From: Megamonas hypermegale
GTDB taxonomy: Bacteria > Bacillota > Negativicutes > Selenomonadales > Selenomonadaceae
NCBI GenBank assembly: GCA_002314325.1
Contig: DCFC01000029.1
Span: forward strand, 1-56,219
DNA: 56,219 bases
Direction of reading: 5' to 3'
Shown: positions 38,136 to 46,450 of the stretch, piece after piece
Numbering within the stretch: position 1 is the first letter of the stretch
Layout of the letters: each line of letters opens with the position of its first letter
Translations under genes and position numbers: made by a program
Notes under the pieces: model-generated
The model's database searches: none
What the model saw: the letters and a program-made list of their open reading frames with translations, nothing else
What the model was told of the DNA's origin: nothing

Positions 38136-39203
38136 TTAATCTACTGTAGCAACTTTATCGATAAAGCCGTGAACGTCTTTTTCCAGACCGCTCTGCAAGC
38201 CTGTAATGTAATCGAACATTTTCTGAGAGAACGGACCTACTTTACCGTCGCCGATAACCATATCTTTGCCTTTGTAGCCGAGCACGCCGACAGGAGAAAT
38301 TACGGCAGCCGTACCGGAACCGAATACTTCTTCCAGTTTGCCGTTTTTGTAATCTTCTACGAGTTCATCAATGGAGATGGCGCGTTCTTCCACTTCCATG
38401 CCCCAGTCTTTCGCTACGGCAAGAACAGTTCTTCTCGTGATACCGCTTAAAATAGTACCGTCGAGCGCCGGAGTTACGATTTTGCCGTCGATTTTGAACA
38501 GAATGTTCATGGAGCCGACTTCGCCGATATATTTATGCTGAACACCGTCGAGCCAGAGTACCTGGTCATAACCGTGTTTATGCGCTTCCAAACCTGCATG
38601 CAGGCTGGCTGCATAGTTTGCCGGAGTTTTAGCTTCGCCGAGACCGCCCTGCGTTGCACGGACATAATGGTCTTCCACCATGATTTTTACCGGAGCGAAA
38701 CCGTGCGCATAATAAGCGGCAACAGGAGAGAGAATGATGTAGAATTTGTATTTTTTGGATACATTTACACCAAGATACGGGTCATCGGCAAAAATGAACG
38801 GGCGTATGTACAAGCTCTGACCTCTTTGCGCCGGAACCCAGTCTTTTTCAATAGTAATCAGCTGATGCAGTGCATCATATACGAAATCAACATCAATCGG
38901 CGGAATATCCAGGATACGAGCAGAATTGTTCAAACGGTTCAAATGGTCTTTCGTGCGGAAAATAACGACATCTTTACCCTGACGGAATGCTTTCATACCT
39001 TCAAAAATAGCCTGACCATAGTGAAGTGTAGCATTTGCCGGGCTTACTTTTATATCTTCATACGGAACGATTTGGGCATCGTGCCAGCCCTGACCTTCGT
39101 CATAAGTCATTTCAAACATATAATCAGTAAAATGTGTACCGAAACCGATAGTGGAAACATCTACTTTTTCTTTCAATGTTTTAGCTTCTACAAATTTAAC
39201 CAT
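38136..39203 (-). CDS. ilvE: Branched-chain amino-acid aminotransferase
   Basis: A 355-residue fold-type IV PLP transaminase of the longer BCAT group II, acting on valine, leucine and isoleucine. The PLP lysine lies in AKTPANYAASLHAG (near 197-210). Substrate-site motifs are QAIFEGMKAFR (about 64-74), SLYIRPFIFA (about 124-133) and the C-terminal VFGSGTAAVISPV. It is a single-gene transcript with its own promoter (39235-39263) and terminator. The start ATG follows GGGAGATG. Confidence 0.96.
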   Translation of the reverse strand: MVKFVEAKTLKEKVDVSTIGFGTHFTDYMFEMTYDEGQGWHDAQIVPYEDIKVSPANATLHYGQAIFEGMKAFRQGKDVVIFRTKDHLNRLNNSARILDIPPIDVDFVYDALHQLITIEKDWVPAQRGQSLYIRPFIFADDPYLGVNVSKKYKFYIILSPVAAYYAHGFAPVKIMVEDHYVRATQGGLGEAKTPANYAASLHAGLEAHKHGYDQVLWLDGVQHKYIGEVGSMNILFKIDGKIVTPALDGTILSGITRRTVLAVAKDWGMEVEERAISIDELVEDYKNGKLEEVFGSGTAAVISPVGVLGYKGKDMVIGDGKVGPFSQKMFDYITGLQSGLEKDVHGFIDKVATVD

Positions 39204-39234
39204 AAATTACATCTCCCTAATTGATAGTGTTTTA

Positions 39235-39263
39235 ATTGTACCTCTTATCGAATTTGTAGTCAA
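39235..39263 (-). promoter_or_regulatory. Promoter of ilvE
   Basis: On the minus strand TTGACT (39258-39263), 17 bases, then TACAAT (39235-39240), about 32 bases before the start codon. Confidence 0.78.
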
Positions 39264-39366
39264 GGAAAAAGTTTACATATTTACATAAATTTCATTTAAT
39301 CTTTATTGAATTTAAATATAAAATCCTTATAAGCAAGTATTGATAAATTGATTATACTGAATTTTT

Positions 39367-40623
39367 TCACTTAAAGTATATATTTTTAATACTATCTTCG
39401 TTTTGCTCTATCATACTGTACAGTTTAAATTTATCAATTTTGCCGCTCTCGTTTTTCGGCAGGGATTTTAGATAAATAAAATACTTCGGTATTTCAAAAT
39501 CGTTCAGATACGTTCTGAGCTCACGGATTAATGCCGTCTTATTTTGTTTTTCCGAGCCGGGAATAAAAGCGCACAAAACATCACTGTCGTTTTGTCTAAA
39601 CGGCAGCAGTGCCGCTTCATCTATATCCAGTATTTTCCTCAGTGCATTTTCCACTTTATTTAAGGAAATCTTCAATCCGTTTATATTGCAGATATCATCC
39701 TTACGTCCGAGAAAATGCAGACTGCCCTCATCATCAATATAACCCCTGTCTTTTAAGGAAAAAGGAAGCGTAACGCCTTCCACATGGTACGGCGTGTCTA
39801 TAAATATCTCCTCATTCCTGATTGTGATTTTCACATTGGCGAATGGCTTGCCGACAACGGTTCTGTCATCAGTCATTTCCGTATCTTTGATATAGGTGAT
39901 GTAATTCAGCTCACTGGCGCCGTAATACAAAGTGATAATGCAGTCGGGAAAAAGCCGCTTGAGTTTTAGGGCGTCGCTTTTATCCATATTCTGTGAGCCG
40001 GATACAATCTGTTTTATGCTCGAATTCGGCATGGAGGAAAACTTCAGTAAAAGCAGTAGTTTAGTCGGTATCAGATATATGGCGTTTACATTGTATTTCA
40101 GCATTAAATCGAGCCAGTATTTGGGACGAAATTTTTCTGTAGCGACAACCGTTCCGCCGGCGGCGAAAACTCCCAGATAAATATTGAGATTGCCCGTGAA
40201 AGCAAGGCTTCCCTGACAGAAAATCACCGTTTGTTCATCAATACCGAAGACTCTATTTTGCAGCGGGAAAAAATCTGCCCAGCTGTAATAGCTGCGCCAG
40301 AATAACTTGCTTTTGCCGGTAGAACCGGAGGTCATTACGCCCATGCAGGCAGACGGCGGAATTTCTTCGACTGTAAATTGCTGATTTTTGCTGGCGGCAG
40401 TGGCGATTATCGGTTTGCAGTCCGTTCCGCTGTACGCCAGAAACAGTATCAGCTGGTCAATGATTTTTTCCTCACGGATAAAAATATACTTTTCTGCTTT
40501 ATTTATTCTACAGCGGATGTCAGCGGCTTTTCTGACTAAATCGCCGTAGGTGTATGATTGCCCGTCTGCGATTATCGCCGTTTTATTTTGTTTCTGTTCG
40601 GAAATTAAATTTAAGTAATCCAT
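39367..40623 (-). CDS. AMP-forming acyl-CoA ligase (ANL family), YhfT-like
   Basis: A 418-residue adenylate-forming enzyme. The ATP loop is TSGSTGKSK (about 97-105), the A5 motif YGASELNYI lies near 227-235, the hinge motif LKDRGYIDDEG and LGRKDD lie near 284-304, and the catalytic lysine is in PKNESGKIDKF near 392-402. It should activate a carboxylic acid with ATP and CoA. It is shorter than typical fatty acyl-CoA ligases (about 500 residues or more); the N-terminal domain is the reduced part. It is the last gene of the MaoC-BioY-thiolase-ligase unit. The pairing of BioY, ligase and thiolase recalls the B. subtilis yhfUTS operon, known to be under BirA control. Confidence 0.85.
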   Translation of the reverse strand: MDYLNLISEQKQNKTAIIADGQSYTYGDLVRKAADIRCRINKAEKYIFIREEKIIDQLILFLAYSGTDCKPIIATAASKNQQFTVEEIPPSACMGVMTSGSTGKSKLFWRSYYSWADFFPLQNRVFGIDEQTVIFCQGSLAFTGNLNIYLGVFAAGGTVVATEKFRPKYWLDLMLKYNVNAIYLIPTKLLLLLKFSSMPNSSIKQIVSGSQNMDKSDALKLKRLFPDCIITLYYGASELNYITYIKDTEMTDDRTVVGKPFANVKITIRNEEIFIDTPYHVEGVTLPFSLKDRGYIDDEGSLHFLGRKDDICNINGLKISLNKVENALRKILDIDEAALLPFRQNDSDVLCAFIPGSEKQNKTALIRELRTYLNDFEIPKYFIYLKSLPKNESGKIDKFKLYSMIEQNEDSIKNIYFK

Positions 40624-40625
40624 AG

Positions 40626-41768
40626 CTAAATCCTTTCAATAAGCATACTGCTGCCCAGCCCGCCGGCGCCGGCAATCGTGGCGCAGCCGATTCTTCCGCC
40701 GCGTAAATCAAGTGCTTTTAATAAATGAAGCATTATTATCGCACCGGACGCACCGTAAGGATGACCGTAGGCAAGCGCGCCGCCGAAGATATTATACCGG
40801 TCAGTACAATCTGCAAAACTGCGCGCAAACAGCACATCAATAACGGCAAAAGCTTCGTTTACTTCAAAAACATCAATATCATTTGGTTGCAGATTATTCT
40901 GCTGTAATAATTTATTAAGTGCAGCGACCGCGCCTTTCGGGCTGAACATCGGTTCTACACCGCAAGCGCAGGAAGTAATGATTTTAGCTTTGGGCTTTAA
41001 TTGCCGTTTTTGCAGATATTTTTCCGAGCAGAGCACGACAAATGCCGCACCGTCGTTAATTAAACAGGCGTTCGCCGCCGTGATCAGTTTACCATTCGGC
41101 AGAACTTTAGGCATTCTGTCCAGAAGTTTTCGGCTCATGCGCGGACGAATGCCTTCATCTTTTTGGGAATTATTCACGCTTACGATAATATCCCGCAGCA
41201 GATTATCTTCATGCGCTTTAAGCGCCAGTTCATGACTGCGCAGCACCCACAAATCCATTTCCTCTTTGGAAATGTTTTCCTTAAGAGCCGTGAGTTCTGC
41301 CCCTTCCAGCATGATATTCTCCCTGTGAACGGCAGGCATAAACTTTGCACTGGAATAATAGCTGTCATCTCTGTAATCGGGATGATTGGGATTGTAACTG
41401 CGCCGCGGCTGCGTGGAACTGCTCTCAAAACCGCCGGCTATTATCAAATCGGCGCCGCCGGATTTTATTTTGTCCGCACTGGCCGCTATGCTTTCCAGCC
41501 CGCTGCAGCACTGCATATCTACAGTAAAAGCAGGCACGGAATAATCCATACCTGCTTCAAGCGCCATTAAACGGGTGATATTACCGCCGGCTCCGACACC
41601 GTTGCCGCCGATAATATAATCAATACTGTCAAGTTTATATTTTGCCGTAACCTGCTTCAAAACCTGCGCACCGAGAATTTCCGCTGGAACATGCCTGTAA
41701 ATTCCGTTGCGAATACCGATATGACTGCGCAGTCCGCCTAAAATATACACATCATTCATGTCTATCAC
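40626..41768 (-). CDS. Thiolase (acetyl-CoA C-acyltransferase-like), YhfS-like
   Basis: A 380-residue thiolase. The nucleophile Cys lies in VDMQCCSGLES (about 84-94). The C-terminal motifs are GGALAYGHPYGASGA (His active site, about 332-346) and a second Cys in IGCATIAGAGGLG (about 361-373), in place of the more common CxGGGQG. It would condense or cleave 3-ketoacyl-CoA. It overlaps bioY by 17 bases and lies 2 bases before the ligase gene, so all are one transcript. The changed C-terminal Cys motif sets it apart from ordinary acetoacetyl-CoA thiolase. Confidence 0.88.
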   Translation of the reverse strand: MIDMNDVYILGGLRSHIGIRNGIYRHVPAEILGAQVLKQVTAKYKLDSIDYIIGGNGVGAGGNITRLMALEAGMDYSVPAFTVDMQCCSGLESIAASADKIKSGGADLIIAGGFESSSTQPRRSYNPNHPDYRDDSYYSSAKFMPAVHRENIMLEGAELTALKENISKEEMDLWVLRSHELALKAHEDNLLRDIIVSVNNSQKDEGIRPRMSRKLLDRMPKVLPNGKLITAANACLINDGAAFVVLCSEKYLQKRQLKPKAKIITSCACGVEPMFSPKGAVAALNKLLQQNNLQPNDIDVFEVNEAFAVIDVLFARSFADCTDRYNIFGGALAYGHPYGASGAIIMLHLLKALDLRGGRIGCATIAGAGGLGSSMLIERI

Positions 41769-42306
41769 CTGTTATTTTCAGTATCGGTCTTGCCAATGCC
41801 ACAGCCGCAAGACATTTCACGACATCAAGCGGAATAAACGGCAGAACGCCCGTCAAAAGTACGGCTTCCCAGTTCATATCGGTTAAAAGTTTTAACTGCA
41901 CGGCACCGAAAAAATAAATTACAGGAATACCGAGGCAGACACCGATTAAAGCAAATCGCTTAAAACTATACGCACTGCCTTTAAGCCAGGCAATGAGTAC
42001 AGCGGCTACCATAAAACCGAAAATATAGCCGCCGGTCGGGCCGAAAAGCTTCGCCGGACCGGCCGTACCGCCTGTAAACACGGGAACACCGACAAGACCG
42101 ACAAAAATGTAAATCAGCATGGTGATGAACGCCTGTTTCGGCGAAAGCACAAATCCCACCAGATTTACGATTAGCGTCTGCAATGCTATCGGCGACAGCG
42201 AAAACGGAAGCGGTATGATGATATAAGCTGAAACGCAGTTCATGGCAACGAGCAGAGCCAGCCGCGTCATCTCCAGCGTTTTATTATGGGAAGAAGTAGT
42301 TGACAT
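41752..42306 (-). CDS. bioY: BioY biotin ECF transporter substrate-binding component
   Basis: A 184-residue membrane protein with about six helices. Family motifs are LSPIALQTLIVNLVG (about 36-50), LVGVPVFTGGTAGPAKLFG (about 70-88) and PTGGYIFGF. BioY is the biotin-binding S component of an ECF importer. The shared EcfA/EcfT energising module is not in this window. It lies between a MaoC-like gene (adjoining with no gap) and a thiolase gene. The BirA-type operator upstream of the unit fits biotin-dependent control. Confidence 0.94.
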   Translation of the reverse strand: MSTTSSHNKTLEMTRLALLVAMNCVSAYIIIPLPFSLSPIALQTLIVNLVGFVLSPKQAFITMLIYIFVGLVGVPVFTGGTAGPAKLFGPTGGYIFGFMVAAVLIAWLKGSAYSFKRFALIGVCLGIPVIYFFGAVQLKLLTDMNWEAVLLTGVLPFIPLDVVKCLAAVALARPILKITGDRHE

Positions 42307-42855
42307 TTAATTCACCTGTCCTGTTTTAAATTTTATAGTCAAAACCAATTTATTATTAACGTAAGCATTTACGCCGTTATCCTGTCGGTAAAAAAAGACT
42401 TCATCATCTGCATACACCGGATTGAGAAATCGTATATCCCAATCACTTTGCGAACGGAAAAAATCATATAAATATAAAACCATCATCAACCCCGGCACAA
42501 TTGGTCTTACTCTCTGATGAATGATATTTTTATCACCGGACAAAGCAATGTATTCATTTATCTGCCTGACGGAAAATTTCTGCATATCCAGCAAAGAGCC
42601 CTTTATTTCTGCTTTGGACGAAATTTTTCCTGTCGTCGCCTTCGGTAAAAGCAGCAGAACTTTCAAACTTTGCCGCGTTATATTATTTTCATCAGTCCCT
42701 GTAACGGAAAAAACAGCTCGCCGCTCAGCAGCGCTTAGGAGTTTATTAGAATAAAAAACAGCTTTTCCATCAAGTACAATCCGAGCATGAGCCAAAATCC
42801 AGCCAGAGAAAAATTTTTCATCGCATTTAGCCAAATTCTGTATAAGTTGTATCAT
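42307..42855 (-). CDS. MaoC-like hot-dog hydratase/dehydratase domain protein
   Basis: A 182-residue protein. The N-terminal half is of unclear fold. The C-terminal half looks like a MaoC or R-hydratase hot-dog domain: FSVRQINEYIALSGDKNIIH holds the D-x-N-x-x-H catalytic pattern (family consensus D-x-N-P-x-H, with Pro replaced by Ile). It is followed by PIVPGLMMVLYL, and by IRFLNPVYADDEVFF as the usual overhang strand. It could hydrate or dehydrate an acyl thioester in the same pathway as the downstream thiolase and ligase. It is the first gene after the BirA-type promoter and is not part of the B. subtilis yhfUTS arrangement. Confidence 0.72.
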   Translation of the reverse strand: MIQLIQNLAKCDEKFFSGWILAHARIVLDGKAVFYSNKLLSAAERRAVFSVTGTDENNITRQSLKVLLLLPKATTGKISSKAEIKGSLLDMQKFSVRQINEYIALSGDKNIIHQRVRPIVPGLMMVLYLYDFFRSQSDWDIRFLNPVYADDEVFFYRQDNGVNAYVNNKLVLTIKFKTGQVN

Positions 42856-42880
42856 ATATATACCTGCCTTTTCTGTTCAT

Positions 42881-42909
42881 ATTATAGGCAATATTACAGC
42901 TCTAGTCAA
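42881..42909 (-). promoter_or_regulatory. Promoter of the MaoC-BioY-thiolase-ligase unit
   Basis: On the minus strand TTGACT (42904-42909), 17 bases, then TATAAT (42881-42886), 26 bases before the first start codon. The -35 box lies inside one half of the BirA-type operator. Confidence 0.82.
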
Positions 42910-42933
42910 CTTTGAAACCTCACGAGTTGACAA
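42903..42933 (-). promoter_or_regulatory. BirA-type operator (biotin control)
   Basis: The inverted repeat TTGTCAACT, 13 bases, AGTTGACTA (minus strand) has one mismatch between halves. Half-site form and spacing agree with Gram-positive BirA boxes of the form TTGTTAAC-N15-GTTAACAA. One half covers the -35 box, so a bound biotinyl-AMP/BirA dimer would block the promoter. The match is to a consensus recalled from the literature, not computed. Confidence 0.78.
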
Positions 42934-42966
42934 TATAGAAAACAAAAAAGCTCAGTCCATAATAAA

Positions 42967-43036
42967 GAGGTTCTATAATAAATGTTAGGATAAAAGAAAA
43001 TTTTCTTGCTCCAATATTTATTGTAGAACCTCTTTT
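42967..43036. repeat. IS-end-like long palindrome, possible MITE
   Basis: A roughly 70-base near-perfect palindrome begins and ends GAGGTTCTA(T/C)AATAAAT and has its centre at AAAATTTT. Its arms match the ends of the element at 32570-32763 (shared AATAAATGTT followed by a purine-rich tract). It starts just after the thioesterase stop codon and doubles as its terminator. Confidence 0.75.
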
Positions 43037-43037
43037 T

Positions 43038-43421
43038 TTATTTCTGCAGTTTCGCCATGAATTTTGCGTTATCTATAATAAAACGCTCATGTGTTCCCTT
43101 ACCGATTATTTTGTCATTTTCCTGTGCCTGTACATCGAAAACGAGTTTTCGTCCTTCAACGGCCGTAAGCGTTGCTGTCGCCGTAATTTTACTGCCCGGA
43201 GCGCTCGGCTTGTCATGCGTAATATTAAGGCTGATGCCGACCGTTCCCATACCTTTGTCAAGATAATCTCTGACGGCATTGCAGGCTGCTTCCTCCATTA
43301 AAGCACACATGCAAGGCGTGGCAAACACATCAAGTGCGCCGCTTTTCATCGCTTTGGCTGTATTATATTCATTCACGACAGTTTCCGCCCTGCCGACAGC
43401 GCCGATTTTCATTTCATTCAT
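43038..43421 (-). CDS. Hot-dog thioesterase, FlK-like
   Basis: A 127-residue single hot-dog domain protein resembling the fluoroacetyl-CoA thioesterase (FlK) group. It has an N-terminal VNEYNTAKAMKSGALDVFATP segment (shown in part), an alpha-helix MCALMEEAACNAV, then THDKPSAPGSKITATA and KGTHERFII. Such proteins hydrolyse short acyl-CoA or act as thioesterase-like housekeeping proteins; the substrate is unknown. It follows rnc on the same strand after a terminator and lies just upstream of the BirA-type unit, so it may belong functionally to either. ATG at 43421 has AGAGGC upstream; an ATG 9 bases later is possible. Confidence 0.8.
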   Translation of the reverse strand: MNEMKIGAVGRAETVVNEYNTAKAMKSGALDVFATPCMCALMEEAACNAVRDYLDKGMGTVGISLNITHDKPSAPGSKITATATLTAVEGRKLVFDVQAQENDKIIGKGTHERFIIDNAKFMAKLQK

Positions 43422-43451
43422 TATAATATTAGCCTCTTTTCTAGTGCATGC

Positions 43452-43486
43452 AAAAATAACAGGAAGAAAATTCCTCCTGTTATTTT
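43452..43486 (-). terminator. Terminator of the fatty-acid/rnc operon
   Basis: Arms AAAATAACAGGA and TCCTGTTATTTT enclose a short loop 7 bases after the rnc stop. They read into T residues on the minus strand. Confidence 0.82.
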
Positions 43487-43492
43487 ATATCA

Positions 43493-44209
43493 TTATTTTT
43501 CTATACCGTATTTTTTGAGTGCTTCCCAAGCGGCATGCTGTTCCGCTTCTTTTTTTGTTGTACCTTTGCCGATACCGTCGATATTGCCATTGACTTTTAC
43601 GGCAAATTCAAACACTTTGGCATGATCGGGGCCTTCTTCGGATATCATTTTGTATTCCGCCTGCTGGCCTTTTCCCTGTACGACTTCCTGCAGAATAGTT
43701 TTATAATCTTTCAGATTGTAACCGTGTTCTACAGCGATAAATTCTTCATGCAGTTTATTTAATACGTAGTCATATGCCGTACTCCAGCCCTGGTCCATAT
43801 AGATAGCGCCGATAATCGACTCGAAAGCATCCGCGAGTATGGACGGGCGGTTTTCTCCGCCGGTCATGCGCTCACCTCTGCCGAGCAGCAGATAATCGCC
43901 GACATGAAGTTTTCTTGCCAGTTTTGCCAGGCTCGTTTCACATACGACGGAAGCTCTTGCCTTCGTGAGCTCACCTTCCGGCATCTGGCGGAAATGTTTA
44001 AATAAATACGTACTGGAAGCCAGTTCCAACACGGCATCGCCCAAAAATTCCAGGCGTTCATTATGGGAAATCGCGCCTTTAAATTCATTGGCATATGATG
44101 TATGCGTCAATGCCTGATTTAATAAAGCGATATTATTGAACTTTACACCCAAAGCATTTTCCAGCACGGATAATTTTGCTTTGCGTTCCTGTGATAATTC
44201 CATTGACAA
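43493..44209 (-). CDS. rnc: Ribonuclease III
   Basis: A 238-residue double-strand-specific endoribonuclease for rRNA and mRNA processing. The catalytic signature NERLEFLGDAVLEL lies at about 45-58, with a second acidic site in ADAFESIIGAIYMD near 127-140. A C-terminal double-stranded RNA-binding domain (about 165-236) ends with the GIGKGTTKKEAEQHAAWEAL helix. It lies 4 bases after fabF, the common Firmicute linkage of rnc to the fatty-acid cluster. Confidence 0.97.
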   Translation of the reverse strand: MSMELSQERKAKLSVLENALGVKFNNIALLNQALTHTSYANEFKGAISHNERLEFLGDAVLELASSTYLFKHFRQMPEGELTKARASVVCETSLAKLARKLHVGDYLLLGRGERMTGGENRPSILADAFESIIGAIYMDQGWSTAYDYVLNKLHEEFIAVEHGYNLKDYKTILQEVVQGKGQQAEYKMISEEGPDHAKVFEFAVKVNGNIDGIGKGTTKKEAEQHAAWEALKKYGIEK

Positions 44210-44213
44210 GACC

Positions 44214-45455
44214 TTATTTAATCTTCTTCAGAAGAATAGTCGCATTATGACCGCCAAAGCCTAAGGAATTGGACATAGCAACGTTTACTGTCTGTTTTCT
44301 TGCTACATTTGGAACATAATCCAAATCTAATTCTTCATCCGGAGTTTCATAGTTGATTGTAGGCGGAATAATATCGTTTTTCACTGTCAGAGCAGTAGCA
44401 ATACATTCAATACCGCCGGCAGCACCGAGAAGGTGACCAATCATGGATTTATTGGAGCTGATAGCTAATTTATACGCATGTTCGCCGAATGCAAGTTTGA
44501 TTGCGTTCGTTTCCGTTTTTTCGTTAAGCTGAGTAGATGTACCGTGTGCATTGATATAATCCACATCCGTCATTTCAAGACCGGCGTCTTTAACGGCATT
44601 TCTAAAGCAGCGGGCCGGCTGTTTTGCTACAGGGTCCGGGCTTGTCATATGATAAGCATCGGAAGTCATGGCATAGCCTGCAAGTTCTGCATAAATTTCA
44701 GCACCGCGGGCAACGGCATGTTCATAACTTTCCAGAATGACGATACCGGCGCCTTCACCCATGATGAAACCGCTGCGGTTTTTATCGAACGGACGGGAAG
44801 CTTTCTGCGGATTGTCGTTCATGTCCGTGCAGAGAGCTTTCATGGAAGCAAAGCCTGCTACCGGCAATGGAGAAATACATGCTTCCGTACCGCCTGCCAC
44901 CATAACGTCAGCTTCGCCGCGTTGAATTACGCGCATAGCATCACCGATTGCATTTGTGCCGGTTGCACAAGCCGTTACCGGACAGATGCTCGGGCCTTGC
45001 AGACCGAAAGTTACGGAAGTCATTCCGGCAGCCATATTGCTAATCATCATCGGCACGCAGAACGGACTGACACGAGCCGGTCCTTTTTCAAAAATGACTT
45101 TGTACTGGTCGTGCAGTGTTTCAATACCGCCGATGCCGCTGCCGATGAATACGCCGATGCGTTCTTTATCTTCTTTGGATAAATCCATTTTTGCATCTTC
45201 AAAAGCAAGTTTCGTAGCGGCAATGGCAAACTGCGTATATCTGTCCATGCGTCTTGCTTCTTTTCTGTCGATAAAATCAGCCGCTTTAAAGTCTTTTACT
45301 TCTGCTGCAATCTGAGCCTTAAAATCACTGGCATCAAAATGAGTGATTTTATCCACACCGCTTTTACCGGCAATCAAGCCCTGCCAAAAAGCGTCTTTAC
45401 CAATACCGATAGGAGAAATCGCTCCCAACCCAGTAATAACTACTCTATTTGTCAA
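44214..45455 (-). CDS. fabF: Beta-ketoacyl-ACP synthase II
   Basis: A 413-residue condensing enzyme that extends acyl-ACP with malonyl-ACP. The nucleophile Cys is in TACATGTNAIG (near 162-172), and the two histidines are in NAHGTSTQLNE (near 302-312) and GHLLGAAGG (near 340-348). TTG at 45455 is preferred: AGAGGTG lies 6 bases before it, and the protein then starts TNRVVITGLG as usual. GTG at 45464 would overlap its own ribosome site. It lies between the fabK paralogue and rnc. Confidence 0.97.
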   Translation of the reverse strand: MTNRVVITGLGAISPIGIGKDAFWQGLIAGKSGVDKITHFDASDFKAQIAAEVKDFKAADFIDRKEARRMDRYTQFAIAATKLAFEDAKMDLSKEDKERIGVFIGSGIGGIETLHDQYKVIFEKGPARVSPFCVPMMISNMAAGMTSVTFGLQGPSICPVTACATGTNAIGDAMRVIQRGEADVMVAGGTEACISPLPVAGFASMKALCTDMNDNPQKASRPFDKNRSGFIMGEGAGIVILESYEHAVARGAEIYAELAGYAMTSDAYHMTSPDPVAKQPARCFRNAVKDAGLEMTDVDYINAHGTSTQLNEKTETNAIKLAFGEHAYKLAISSNKSMIGHLLGAAGGIECIATALTVKNDIIPPTINYETPDEELDLDYVPNVARKQTVNVAMSNSLGFGGHNATILLKKIK

Positions 45456-45471
45456 AACAAACACCTCTCAT

Positions 45472-46416
45472 TTAGTCTATTGCCGCAATTTCAGTTTTCA
45501 GACGAGAAATAATTTCTTTAACCGGCAATATTTCTTTGATTCTGTGTATATATTCGCCTGTAAATACGAGACCTGTTTCCACATCGCCCTGTTCTGCACG
45601 GATTAACGCATCTATTATGCAGAAATTATGCTTGCAGTTTTTAAGACATGCCTTGCAAGTTTTCGGCGGAACAGGCCCCACCATAATTCTATCCGCGAAC
45701 GGATTTCTTACGGCCCGTCCCGGCAGACCTACCGGGGAATGAATAACTACGATGTCGTCCGGCTGAGAATTCAAATAAAATCTTTTCAGTGCCGGAGCAG
45801 CATTCGATTCTTCACTGGCAGCAAAACGGGAGCCCATCTGCACACCGCTTGCGCCCATCTTTATAAGATCAACAATGTCCTGACCTGTAAGTACACCACC
45901 TGCTGCAACAACAGGAATATCTACCGCTTTAGTGATAGCAGGAATTAACTCGCGTACAGAAGAAGTGGTGCCCAGATGGCCGCCAGCTTCCTTTCCTTCT
46001 ACGACTATCGCAGTAGCGCCAAGACGTTGGGATATTTTCGCTAATTTAACAGATGAAACAATCGGTACTATCGGCGTACCGGATTCTTTTCCAAGACCAA
46101 ACATATCGCGGGAAAATCCTGCACCAGCTACTACAAGGTCAATGCCTTCTTCGATAGCAGTCTTTACAACTTCACTAAATCCTCTAGCTGCAACCATGAT
46201 ATTAATACCAATAATTCCAGACGTTAAAGAGCGCGCCAAGCGAATTTCATACCTTAATTCATCAGTCGGCATACCAGATGCAGCGATTAGTCCGATACCG
46301 CCTTCATTAGCGACAGCAGCTGCCAGTCTTGCCGTAGATAAACGTACAGCCATACCACCTTGAATAATTGGTACTTTTGCAATTTTATTGCCAATTTTCA
46401 GTTCTGGAAGTTTCAA
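45472..46416 (-). CDS. FabK-like / nitronate monooxygenase family flavoprotein with Cys cluster
   Basis: A 314-residue FMN-binding TIM-barrel protein of the FabK/2-nitropropane dioxygenase family. It shows the N-terminal IIQGGMAVRLSTARLAAAVA, the middle EGKEAGGHLG and the FMN-phosphate GGVLTGQDIVDLIKMGA. It is distinct from the FabK encoded at 48497. Near the C-terminus it carries C-x2-C-x3-C-x4-C (Cys 254, 257, 261, 266), which FabK lacks and which could bind an iron-sulfur cluster or zinc. It sits between acpP and fabF in the FapR operon, so a role in lipid synthesis is likely. Whether it reduces enoyl-ACP or does something else is open. Confidence 0.82.
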   Translation of the reverse strand: MKLPELKIGNKIAKVPIIQGGMAVRLSTARLAAAVANEGGIGLIAASGMPTDELRYEIRLARSLTSGIIGINIMVAARGFSEVVKTAIEEGIDLVVAGAGFSRDMFGLGKESGTPIVPIVSSVKLAKISQRLGATAIVVEGKEAGGHLGTTSSVRELIPAITKAVDIPVVAAGGVLTGQDIVDLIKMGASGVQMGSRFAASEESNAAPALKRFYLNSQPDDIVVIHSPVGLPGRAVRNPFADRIMVGPVPPKTCKACLKNCKHNFCIIDALIRAEQGDVETGLVFTGEYIHRIKEILPVKEIISRLKTEIAAID

Positions 46417-46450
46417 AATAACTCCTCCAATCCGCTCATTTGTACTATCT

